DNA from: JBDHTS01 sp044221445
Lineage (GTDB): Bacteria; Pseudomonadota; Alphaproteobacteria; Micavibrionales; Micavibrionaceae
Assembly (NCBI GenBank): GCA_044221445.1
Contig: JBGAPF010000001.1
Location: forward strand, 186,001 to 250,000
Reading direction: 5' to 3'
Length of the DNA stretch: 64,000 nucleotides
Within the stretch, counting starts at the first letter, position 1. The number at the start of each line of letters is the position of its first letter. A model generated the notes under the pieces. It did not search any database, was not told the origin of the DNA, and was given only the letters and a program-made list of their open reading frames with translations. Position numbers and translations under genes: made by a program. Shown here piece by piece: positions 25,056 through 36,100 of this stretch.

Positions 25056-27089
25056 CTAATCCGTCCGGGCGCAACGAACATACCGGCCTGCGGTTTTGGC
25101 CACGGCTGACGAGTTGCCGTCAGACCAGCGTACACGGATCGCCAGAGTGCTGTTGTTTTCGGTCGACGTCCAGTTGTTGGTGACGCTGACATCGTCAAAA
25201 CCGCCGATGGCGACATAGTTCGCCCGGACCACCAGCAGTTCATCCCGCGCCGGCAGATACCAGTCGGAATGCCCGTTCGCCACCAGGTTATCGCAGTAAT
25301 AGGCGGCGGGATGCGCCGCAGCCCCGAAAGCCGCCAGCGCCGTCGTGTTCGCCTTGCCCGTCGTATTGCTAGTAATGCCCCTCAGCGTGCCTGACGATCC
25401 CCACGCATAGGTGGTTGGAGCATCGGCGGGCGTGACATACATGGCCGTGCCGGTATCGGGAGAAATACCGGCATAGACCGTTCCGTCCGGCTCAACGGTG
25501 CCGGGCGCATTGCCGGCTTCGGACATGCCGATGCCGACCCAGTTCGTACCGTCGCAATATTGCAGGGCATTATTAGGGGTATTATACATTAATTGGCCTT
25601 CCGTACCCGTGGGAGTGCTGCATCCCCCACCGCCGGCCCCGGCATAGGACTGGCTGACCGCGTTCCATTGCGTGCCATCACACCATTGCAGCATATGATA
25701 GTCGGTATTGTAGATCATCTGGCCCGCCGTGCCCGTGGGCGCCGTGCAGGTCATATAGGGTTGCTTTGGAACTATGTTGGCCGCCGAGGAAAGCCCGTTG
25801 CCCACCTGGCCTTCCGTTCCTTTACCCCAGCACCACCCTGTATTATTGGAACGCATGGCGCAGGCCGTCTGGGTTCCCAGGCCGACGCTGACCCAATCCG
25901 TAAAAGCTGTCCCCGTCCCTGCGGTACCGACTTGCACGGGCACGTTGGACGTTGTTGTACTGTTATAACCCAGCCTGCCATTCGAACCCTGCCCCCAGCA
26001 CCAGGCCGTTCCGTTCGAACGAACGCCGCAGGAAAAGGCGTTGCCCGACATAAGGTCCGTCCAGTCTGTAAAGAGCGTGGACGTGCCGCCTGTTCCGACC
26101 TGGACTGGGACGTTGCTGCTGGTGGTGGTAACACCGTTACCCAGTTCGCCGACCGTGGCATTGCCCCAGCACCAGATCGTTCCGTTGCCGCGAAGCCCGC
26201 AGGAGAAATCAATGCCGTTCGACGTCTTGATCCAGTCCGTGAAATCCGTGCCGCTGCCGCCGGTGCCGACCTGGACGGGGAAGTTCGAGTTGGAGGACGC
26301 GCCATTGCCAAGCTGGCCGTTGCTTCCCGTGCCCCAGCACCAGGCCGTCCCATTGGCGCGGGTGCCGCACCCGGTCTGGTCCTTGTGCGAGATGGAGGTC
26401 CAGTCGGTAAAAGCCGTGCTTGTCCCGGCCGTCCCCACCTTGACAGGCGTCGACTGGGTCGTTGCCGCGTTGTTGCCGATCCGGCCGTTCGCGCCGGACC
26501 CCCAGCAATAGGCCTCGCCCGTCGAGCGGATGCCGCAGGCGGTCGTATTACCGGCAGCGATATACACCCAGTCAGAAAACACCGTGCTGGTGCCGACCGT
26601 TCCTACCTGGATCGGGTAGGCATAGTTCCCCGACGTCGCGCCATTGCCGAGTTTGCCGTTGGTGTCGACACCCCAGCACCACATCGTCCCCCCGGAACGG
26701 AGGCCGCAATTATAATCGGTCGATGCCGATATCTTTACCCAGTCGTTGAATAGCGTGCCGGTCGCCGCCGTCCCGACCGTCACAGGCGTCGCGCTGTTTG
26801 TCCCGAGATTATCATTGCCCAGTTCGCCCACGATATTGGTTCCCCAGCAATAGGCGGCGCCGCCCCGGATCCCGCAGCTTTGCGTATCCCCGCCATCGAT
26901 ATCGTTCCAGGCGTTGCCGTTGCCCAGCGCCACCCAGCTTGTATCGTTACAATACTGGAGAAGATTTGAATCGGAATTATAGAGGATGCTGCCTGCCGTC
27001 CCGGTTGGGTTAGAGCATGCGGCCCGCGCGTGTTGCGCGTAACCGCACAACACGACCAGCAAAGCCGCAAGGGAAAGCCGGATATTCAT
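25056..27089 (-). CDS. Secreted RCC1-like seven-bladed propeller with DUF1566 end
   Basis: A 677-residue protein with a signal peptide (cleavage near ARA-AC). The first module CSNPTGTAG...YCNDTSW is the GT-Y-C-W unit also seen in nearby surface proteins. Then seven RCC1-like blades each carry C-(G)-R-x-x-G-x-x-x-CWG-x-x-x-x-G-xLG (about residues 65-400), all with a pair of cysteines that may form a disulfide per blade. Two more GT-Y-C-W units follow, then a C-terminal DUF1566-like domain with WYLPARDELLVV and a VRCARTD end. AGGGGGG precedes the ATG. The gene starts 14 bases after the giant fibre gene stop, so both are probably cotranscribed. Likely an extracellular binding protein; the ligand is unknown. 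Confidence 0.85.
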   Translation of the reverse strand: MNIRLSLAALLVVLCGYAQHARAACSNPTGTAGSILYNSDSNLLQYCNDTSWVALGNGNAWNDIDGGDTQSCGIRGGAAYCWGTNIVGELGNDNLGTNSATPVTVGTAATGTLFNDWVKISASTDYNCGLRSGGTMWCWGVDTNGKLGNGATSGNYAYPIQVGTVGTSTVFSDWVYIAAGNTTACGIRSTGEAYCWGSGANGRIGNNAATTQSTPVKVGTAGTSTAFTDWTSISHKDQTGCGTRANGTAWCWGTGSNGQLGNGASSNSNFPVQVGTGGSGTDFTDWIKTSNGIDFSCGLRGNGTIWCWGNATVGELGNGVTTTSSNVPVQVGTGGTSTLFTDWTDLMSGNAFSCGVRSNGTAWCWGQGSNGRLGYNSTTTSNVPVQVGTAGTGTAFTDWVSVGLGTQTACAMRSNNTGWCWGKGTEGQVGNGLSSAANIVPKQPYMTCTAPTGTAGQMIYNTDYHMLQWCDGTQWNAVSQSYAGAGGGGCSTPTGTEGQLMYNTPNNALQYCDGTNWVGIGMSEAGNAPGTVEPDGTVYAGISPDTGTAMYVTPADAPTTYAWGSSGTLRGITSNTTGKANTTALAAFGAAAHPAAYYCDNLVANGHSDWYLPARDELLVVRANYVAIGGFDDVSVTNNWTSTENNSTLAIRVRWSDGNSSAVAKTAGRYVRCARTD

Positions 27090-27103
27090 TCCTGCCCCCC
27101 TTG

Positions 27104-30100
27104 TCAGTCCCGCCGCTTCCGACGATTGAGAACGTTGATGCCGATGAACATCATATTGCCGCCAAGCACGGCGCCGATCAGCAGAAGCATCCAGCCGTCC
27201 ATGCCTGCTTTGTTTATGCCGTATCCGGTATGGGCCTTCATGCCGTTCATGTCTTTCTGCAGGTCGTTCATCGCCGTTTTCAGTTCATCCTGACCGGCCT
27301 TCATGGTTTCCAGTTCGGCCTTCATCTGTTTGTTCTGGGCTTCGAGTTCCTGCCCTGCCTTGATCATGGGGGCGATCAGGCCGACATAGTTCACCGATTT
27401 CGTACCCATTTTATCATTAGCGGTGTGCACGAGTTCAGGGAAGGTTTTTTCAAGTTCCTGGGCCATCACGCCGAATTCGACCTGTTTTTTCTCATCGGCT
27501 TTCATGACGAAGCTGTAGGTTTTGATGCCGGACAGCTTGCCCAGCATGGAACCGCGGTTGTCCAGCGGAACGATGTCCGTTTTCAGACGGCGGTCCGAAA
27601 CGTCGGTGATGGTGCCCGTGTACTGAATGTTACCGACCACGTCCAGGGCCGCCGCCGGAGCGGTTTTTTGAATACCCACATTGCCTGACGCATCGACCAC
27701 GAACGGCGTGCTGTCCGTGCCGGTGCCGTCGTCGTTGACGCGGAAGGACAGGCCGGTGCCCGTATTGACGATCGCCAGGGGCACAATGGCGCTGGAGGCG
27801 CCATTGACCTGTATTTTCAGCACGTTCCCCGTAGCGGCGCCGCTGTTCGTCGTGGTTTGAAGGCTCAGAACCGAACCGGTCGTGACCGTGGTGGACGCCA
27901 TGCTCATGGCCGTGCCGGTTGTCAGCGAATCCCAGTTCCAGACTTGGGAATTGGCGCCGTTGGCGATCGTGTTGCCCCCGGTCGCCGCCGCGATGGATGA
28001 CAAAGCCGTCGTCGGATACGCCGGCGCGGCCAGGCCCGTTTGCGCGCCGAAGGAAACACGGTCGGAAACGCTGACCTTGCCGGTCACCGACAATTGGCCG
28101 GTTGAGGAACTGAAGGTCAGGCCCGTGCTGGCATAGAGCACGCCGTTATTGTTCAGTTGGACCTGCTGGTCGGATCCGGCCACGCTGCCCGCGCTGCTGG
28201 TCCCCATGACGATTTTCTTCCACCCGCTGTTGGCATAGATGTCGAAGTCCCCTGAGGTGGTGTTGTACCGCATCATGCCGTTGACAGGAGTCGATGGCCG
28301 CGTCGCGTCGAGGCCGGACGGCAGGGTGATCGCCGACGTGCCGCCGAACACCGCCACCGCGCCGGTCGTGCTCGGGTCCTGGATCGTCAGGCGAAGCACG
28401 CCGTTGGTCGCCGCGCCGATGCTGTCCGCGCCGATATTATAGAAGCCGGTATTCGTGTCGCCCGCAAAGGACAGGCCCGGCGCCGTCACGATGCCCGGCC
28501 CGCTCCGCACCGCCCCGTTCGTCACGGTCAGGATGCCGGTCGACGAACTGAAGGTCAGGCCCGCGCTGGCGTAAATGACGCCGCTCGAATTCACCTGAAC
28601 CTGCTGGTCGGATCCGGCGACGCCGCCCGCGCTGCTGGCGCCCATCACCAGTTTCTGCCATGACCCGTTCGCATAGACGTCGAAATCGTTGCCCGTGCTC
28701 GAATACCGCATCATGCCGTTCAGCGGGACCGAGGGGCGGGTCGCGTCCAGGCCCTGCGGCAGGACGATCGCCGAGGTGCCGACGAAGGTCGCCACCGCGT
28801 TCGTGGTGCTGGGGTCCTGGACCATCATGCGGAGCGCGCCCGCCGCCGTCAGCCCGATCTTGTCGGCCGAGACCTGGTACATGCCGGTATCCGTGTCGCC
28901 GATGAAGCCATACCCGGCGGAGGTCGCGCTGCCCGCCGTGCCGACCACCTGGCTGGTCGTGACGCGGAACTTCTCCGCGCCGCCCGCCGCCACGCTGAAC
29001 GAATTCGCGCCGCTCAGGAACACGCCGGTATCGGTGTCCGCCGCAAAGGTCATGGACGGGGCCGCGGCGGTCGCCGAGCTGAACTGCACCGAGGACGTGG
29101 TCAGGACGCCGGTCGAGGAATTGAAGGTCAGGCCGGTGCTGGCGTAAATGACGCCGTTGTTGTTCAGCTGCACCTGCTGGTCGGACCCGGCCACGCCGCC
29201 CGCGCTGCTGGTCCCCATCACCAGTTTCTTCCAGCCGCCGGCATAAACCTCGAAATCGGTGCCGGTCGAGCTGAAGCGCATCATGCCGTTAGAGACCAGC
29301 GTCGGGCGCTGCGCGTCCGTGCCGCGCGGCAACAGGATCGCGCCCGTTCCGGCAACTTCCAGCTTCGCCTGCGGCGTGACCGTGCCGATGCCGACGGCGA
29401 AGGAATTGTTGGGGTCGATCATCAGGGCCGTCGTGTAGGTCGCGACGCCATCGAAGTGCTGGAGCGCGAAGCCGCCGTCGACGGTGGCTTTATTGAAGTT
29501 CATCGCCCAGGCCGCGTTGTCCGCCGTGCGCCGCAGGTTGAACTGGGAATAGTTGCTGGCGTCGCCGAGGCCCTGGGCGGAGATCTGGGCGACCGTGCTG
29601 TTGGTGTACATCTGGAACTGTTGATAGGCGCTGACGCTGGTGGCATCGAGATACATTTTCCACGAGCCGCCAGACACAAGGGCCATGCCGTTGGCGCCCG
29701 CATTGAAAAGGCCCGTATCGCTGTCCCCCGCGAAGGACAGCGACGGCGCGCCGGAAGACCCCGCCCCCGCCAGCAGAGCGCCGTTGGTGAGCGTCAGGTT
29801 GCCGGTCGACGAACTGAAGGTCAGGCCGGTGCTGGCGTAGAGGACGCCGTTATTGTTCAGCTGGACCTGTTTGTCCGAACCGGCGACGCCGCCCGCGCTG
29901 CTGGTGCCCATCACCAGTTTCTTCCAGCCGCCCGCATAAACATCAAAGTCTGTGCTGGTCGAGTTGAAACGGATCATGCCGTTCGAGACCAGCGAAGGCC
30001 GCTGCGCATCCGTGCCGCGCGGCAGAAGGACCGCGCCGGTCCCGCCCACTTCCAGGGTCGCGTTCGGCGACGCCACGCCGATACCGACACTGCCGCTGGA

Positions 30101-33100
30101 CAATGTCGTGCCCGTGCTGGTCAAGCCAGTGCCAAAGATCAGATTGCCGATGGTCATCTGGTTGCTGCCGGTCGCGGACGGCGCATCTATATCATAACCG
30201 ATCACGATATTGTTCGAGCCCGACGTGATCGCATCGCCCGCCTGATAACCAGCCAGAATGTTATTGGAACCGGTCGTCATCGCCAACCCGGCGCGCGCGC
30301 CAAGAGCAGTATTCCTCGCCCCTGTCGACGATCCGTTGACGCCATAGAGCGCAGCCTGACCGAGCGCTGTGTTGTATGTGCTGGCCGATGTCGAGAAATA
30401 CTCCAGGGATTGTGCGCCCATCGCCGTGTTATAGGTGCCAGAGTCATTGTTAAACAAAGTCAGGTAGCCAAACGCCGCGTTTTGCGTACCGTCCGTGTTG
30501 TTCGTCAGGGATTGGCTGCCCGCCGCCGTGTTAAAGCCGCCGGTCGTCGTCATTCTTAAGGACTTGTCGCCAAGCGCGGTATTTTCGGCCGCGCCATTGG
30601 CCGTGACCAAGGCCCATGTGCCGACCGCCACGTTGCTATCGCCTGTCGCGCTGGCATTCAAAGCACCCTGCCCCAAGGCCACGTTTCGTGTGCCGGAAGT
30701 ATTAGCGGCGAATGCGCCGGAACCGATCGCCGTATTGCTTGCCCCCGTCGAGGTGGAATTGCCGCCGGTAATGAAGACGCTGTTCGTATCACGGCCCGAT
30801 CCGCCGACGCTGATCCGGTTGGCGTTGGTCAGCAAGCCGGTGGACGAATTGAAGGTCAGGCCGGTCGAGGCGTAGAGGACACCGTTATTGTTCAACTGCA
30901 CTTGCTGGTCCGACCCCGCCACGCCGCCCGCGCTGCTGGTCCCCATCACCAGTTTCTTCCAGCCGCCCGCGTAGACGTCGAAGTCGGTGCTGGTCGAGTT
31001 GAACCGGATCATACCGTTCGAGACCAGCGTCGGGCGCTGCGCATCCGTGCCTCGCGGGATCAGGATCGCGTCAGTGCCCGCGACTTCGAGTTTCGCGCCG
31101 GGGGTTTTCGTGCCGATCCCGATATTGCCGCTGGACACCGTGGTGCCGGTCGGCACATCGACGTTATAGCCCAGCACGAGGTTGTTGTTCCCCGTGACCA
31201 GAGACGTCGCCGCCTGGTCGCCGATCAGGATGTTGTTGCCCGCGCCGTTAGCATAGAGGCCCGCATTGCGGCCGATATAGACGTTCTGGTTTCCGGCGAC
31301 AGAGGTGTAGCCCGCCTGCTTGCCGATCATGACGTTGGCCGTGCCGGTGGTGTTCACGCCCGCGAACGTGCCCAGCAGCGTGTTCTCGCTGCCCGTCGCC
31401 ACGAACAGCCCGGCCTGATAGCCGAGCATGGTGTTCATGTCGCCGGTGGTGACGTTGGCTCCCGCCTGTTCGCCGACCGCCACGTTTTTCTGGCCGCCCG
31501 AGGCGAAGGACACGCCCGCGCCGGACCCGATGGCGAGGTTATGGTCGGCCCCGTAATTCGTGACGGCGTCGGACAGGTCGTCGAGGGCCATGGTGCCGCC
31601 CGAAGTGCTGCTGGTCACCAGCTTTTTCCATGCTCCGCCGGCATAGACTTCAAAGTCCCCGCCCGTGCTGCTGTAGCGCATCATGCCGTTCGAGACCAGT
31701 GTCGGGCGCTGCGCGTCCGTGCCGCGCGGGAACAGGATCGCGTCAGTTCCGCCGACTTCCAGCGCCGCCCCCGGCGCCGACGTGCCGATGCCGGTGTTGC
31801 CCGCGAAATAGTTGGTGTTGGCGGTGGCCTGATAGATGCCGTAACGCGTGACGTCGGTATCGTCCAGCTTAATATAGAGGCCATACGCCGTGCCGCCGGT
31901 CGACACATTGTCGTCCTGGATGTAAACGCCGTAGGCGGTGTCATTGGGGTAGGTCCTGAAATCGGCCAGCATGCCATAGGCGGTCTGGGCCGTGGCGTCG
32001 TTGGCCGCATAGCCCGATGTATAAATGCCAAAACCTTCATGCAACGAACTGCCTGTCGCGTTCATGGAGGCATAGGACCGCGTGCCGACCACGCCCAGAT
32101 AGGTGGCCGAACTTCCCGAACCGGTCGCCGTAAAGGCCACGCCTTCGCCCCATCCGGTCGTTCCGGCGGTAAAGGTCTTGGCCGTATTGATCATACTGCT
32201 CGGATTTGATGTGCCGATCCCAAGGAATCCCGCCGAAGTATAGACCAGGTTCGCGGATGCGCTCAGCGTGCCGCCCGAATTGAACTGGATCTGACGGTCC
32301 GATCCGGCGACGCTGCCTGAGCTGCTCGCGCCCATCACCAGCTTCTGCCAGCTGCCGTTGGCGTAGACTTCGAAGTCCCCGCCCGTGCTGCTGTAGCGCA
32401 TCATGCCGTTCGACACCAGCGTCGGGCGCTGCGCGTCCGTGCCGCGCGGGAACAGGATCGCGTCCGTGCCCGCGACTTCAAGCTGCGCGCCCGGCGTCGC
32501 CGTGCCGACCCCGACCTGACCCGCCGACTTCACATAGAAGACAGGGGCGGCCGCGCTGGAATCGACGGCCAGGTAATCGCCCGGCCCGGCGCCCGTTTTC
32601 TTCAGGAGCAGAGTGGTCCAGTTGCTGGAATTGTTGAATGTGTTGTTGACGCTCTGCCCCGCCGCCGTTGTGCCCACGGTGCCCGCACCGCCCATCATGA
32701 TGCCGGTCGAGGAAAACTTGAACGTCGTGCCGGCGATTTCGACAGGCGCCGTCGGCGACGTGGTGCCGACGCCCAGGCGCTTGTTCGCATCGTCCCAGAA
32801 CAGGCTGGAGTCTCCGCCCAGATTACCCGTGCTGCTCCGGAACTGGACATAGCCAGTGCTGCCCGCCGCCGCAGCGCCCGTGCTGCTCGCCCCCAGAACA
32901 AGCTTCTGCCAGGAGCCGCTGGCGTAGACGTCGAAATCGCCGTCCGTGCTGTTATAGCGGATCATGCCGTTTGACGGCGAGCCTGGACGCTGGCCTGTCG
33001 TGCCGCGCGGCAGGAGCAAGGCGCCGGTCTGGCTGAACGAGGCGGTGGTCGTGCTGATCGCCGCGTATTCGGCGCCGCCGATATAAGTGCGGTAAACCGT

Positions 33101-36100
33101 GCCACTCTTGTCATAGAAGATGCCAGTGTTGGAATCGAAGGTAACTGTCGGCAGGTTCGAACTGCCGCCCCAGTATGTGACGCGCGGGTAATCGTTGTTG
33201 TATTTGAAGCCGTCGACACCGCGCGCCACGATGACGCCGTTGACGTCCAGCGTGGAGACCGGGGTCGTCGTCGCGATCCCCATCCGGCCCGTGGACGAAT
33301 TGTAGACCAGGCCGGTGCTGGCATACAGGACGCCGTTGTTATTGAACTGCACCTGCTGGTCGGAACCGGCCGCGGCAATCGACGTGCTGCTCGCCCCCAT
33401 CACCAGTTTCTGCCAGCTGCCGTTGGCATAGACCTCGAAGTCCCCGCCCGTGCTAGAATACCGCATCATGCCGTTTGAGACCAGCGTCGGGCGCTCGGCG
33501 TCCGTGCCGCGCGGGAACAGGATCGCGTCCGTGCCTGCAACCTCGAATTTGGCATGCGTGGTGGTGCCGCTGCCGATGCTGACAGAGCCGTCGGATGCCA
33601 GGAACATGGAGGACGTGTTTCCGGCGGGACGGAAGCGCAGTCCCCGCGCGCTGCCGGTCGAAATGGTATAGGCGTTCGGATTATCCGTATGGTCGATGGT
33701 CAGCGTCGCCGTGCTGGACGCGGATGATACGACAATCGCGTTGGGGCGGATGTCGGTATAGTTCTGGCCGCTAAGGGACCCACCGCTCTGATAAACAACC
33801 TTGATACCGCCCGCAGCCGTAGACGGAATGAAGAAGAAGTCGGTTGAACCGGCAACACCGGTAAAGGTCGACACCCCCGCCCCGGAATTGTCGATGCGCA
33901 TACCGCCCGCGATATGCAGCTTGTCGCTCGGGCTAGCCGTGCCGAGGCCGAGATTGCCGGCAGACGTATAGGTAAACGTCGAAACCGCAGCCAGACTGTT
34001 ACCCGAATTGAACTGAATCCCGCGATCCGGCGACGCGGCCAGCGAGGCGTTGGTCAGGATGTCCTGCCACGTCCCGGCCTGATACGCCTCGAACCGGTCG
34101 TTCACACTGTTGTACCGCATCATGCCGTTAACGGGCGACGAAGGCCGGTTGCCTGTCCCGCCGCGCGGGAACAGGATCGCGTCCGTGCCCGCGACTTCCA
34201 GCTGGGCGGATGGCGTGATGGTGCCGACACCAACCTTGCCGGTGGTGTCGACCGAGAATTTTCCGACGCTGCCGACCTGGGCGTTGATAAGATATTTTGC
34301 GCCCGAGCCGGTCGTCGATTCCGTCGGGTTGATCAGCAAGGCATTATAACCTGCGGTCCCGGTCTGGGTGATCGTCTGTCCGACCTTAAGGATTGTCTGT
34401 GTGCCGGAGGATGAAGCCACGGTCCCGGATACGCCGCCGACATTAAGGAATGTCATCCCCGACGCCGTACTGGTCGAGCCTTCAAAACTGAAAACCGAAC
34501 CAGACGTGCTGTAAGTGTCAAACAATAGGCTGGACGTTAGAGTAGTCGGCATGCCGTTGAAGCTGGCCAGCCCGACCCTCAACTTGCGTGAGAACGTCCC
34601 GGTGCCGCCTGCGAACAGCCCCATCTGATAAATGTTGCTTGCCCAGGCGCCTTTGAATTTCTCGAAATTCGTCGTCTGGTCTGCTGTATTAAAGGTTTGC
34701 AGGCCGTTCGTTGAGGTGGAAGCAACATTGATGCCGGTCGCCACGCCGACCGTGCCGGTCGAGTCGTAGGTCAGGCCGCTCGCCCCCGCCAGGCTGCCGT
34801 TGCTGTTGTATTGTATATAAGTATCCGACCCGGCCGCCGCAACCGACGTGCTGCTCGCCCCCATCACCAGTTTCTGCCAGCTGCCGTTGGCGTAGACTTC
34901 GAAGTCCCCGCCCGTGCTGCTGTAGCGCATCATGCCGTTCGAAACCAGCGTCGGGCGCTGCGCGTCCGTGCCGCGCGGCAGAAGGATGGCGTCGGTGCCC
35001 GCGACTTCGAGCTGTGCAGCCGGGGTTGTCGTACCTATACCGATCAGGCCTGCACTTCCATAAACAGTGAGACCTTGTGAAGATGACGTACCATTGGAAT
35101 TAGTGATCCGTAACGTACCGTTAGCTGTTTGCATAAGGATATAAGCAGGATTACCGACCAATATATGGTTGCCTGTCCGAACGCTACCATTCACTTCCAA
35201 TGTGTTTTGTGGCGATGCCGTGCCAATACCGACACTGCCAGCCGAAGTATAGACCAGATTAGTCGCGGCGCTAAGCGAGCCCCCGCTGTTGAACTGGATC
35301 TGCCTGTCGGAGCCAGCCACGGACGAACTGCTCGCACCCATCATCAGCTTCTGCCACGAACCATTGGCGTAGACCTCGAAGTCCCCGCCCGTGCTGCTAT
35401 AGCGCATCATGCCGTTCGAAACCAGCGTCGGGCGCTGCGCGTCCGTACCGCGCGGGAACAGGATGGCGTCCGTGCCCGAAACCTCCAGTTTCGCGTTGGG
35501 CGTCGACGTCCCTATGCCGACATTGGCGCTGGCGTCCGCGGCGATGGCGAGCGTTCCCCATGTCAGGGATCCCGTGCCGTCGTCAACGCTATAGTTATTG
35601 ACATACATCAGCAATTCACGCGGGGCGGAAAGATAGGTCTGCCCGTAGCCGCCTGTCGAGGTTCTAAGCTTCAGCCCGAAATAAGCGCGCTCCAGCGTTC
35701 CGGCCTGGGTATAGTCCGCAGCCTCGGCGGCAAACCCCGCAAACGGGTTGTTCGCCGATCCGTTCACGCTGGCATTCCTGACCTTGACGTAAAAGCGCTG
35801 ATCCGCCGATTGCTGGAACAGGCCGCCAATCGCGTTGGCGGACGTGCCCGCCGCCGCCGAATTCGTTACATGCAGCAGCGCCAGGGGCGACGCCGTGCCG
35901 ACGCCGAGGCTGCCGGCGGAGGTGTAAACAAAGGTGCTGGTCGCGCTCATCGCCCCGCTCGAATTGAACTGGACCTGGCGGTCGGACCCGGCCACGGACG
36001 AACTGCTCGCCCCCATCATCAGCTTCTGCCACGAACCGTTGGCATAGACCTCGAAGTCCCCGCCCGTGCTGCTGTAGCGCATCATGCCGTTCGAGACCAG

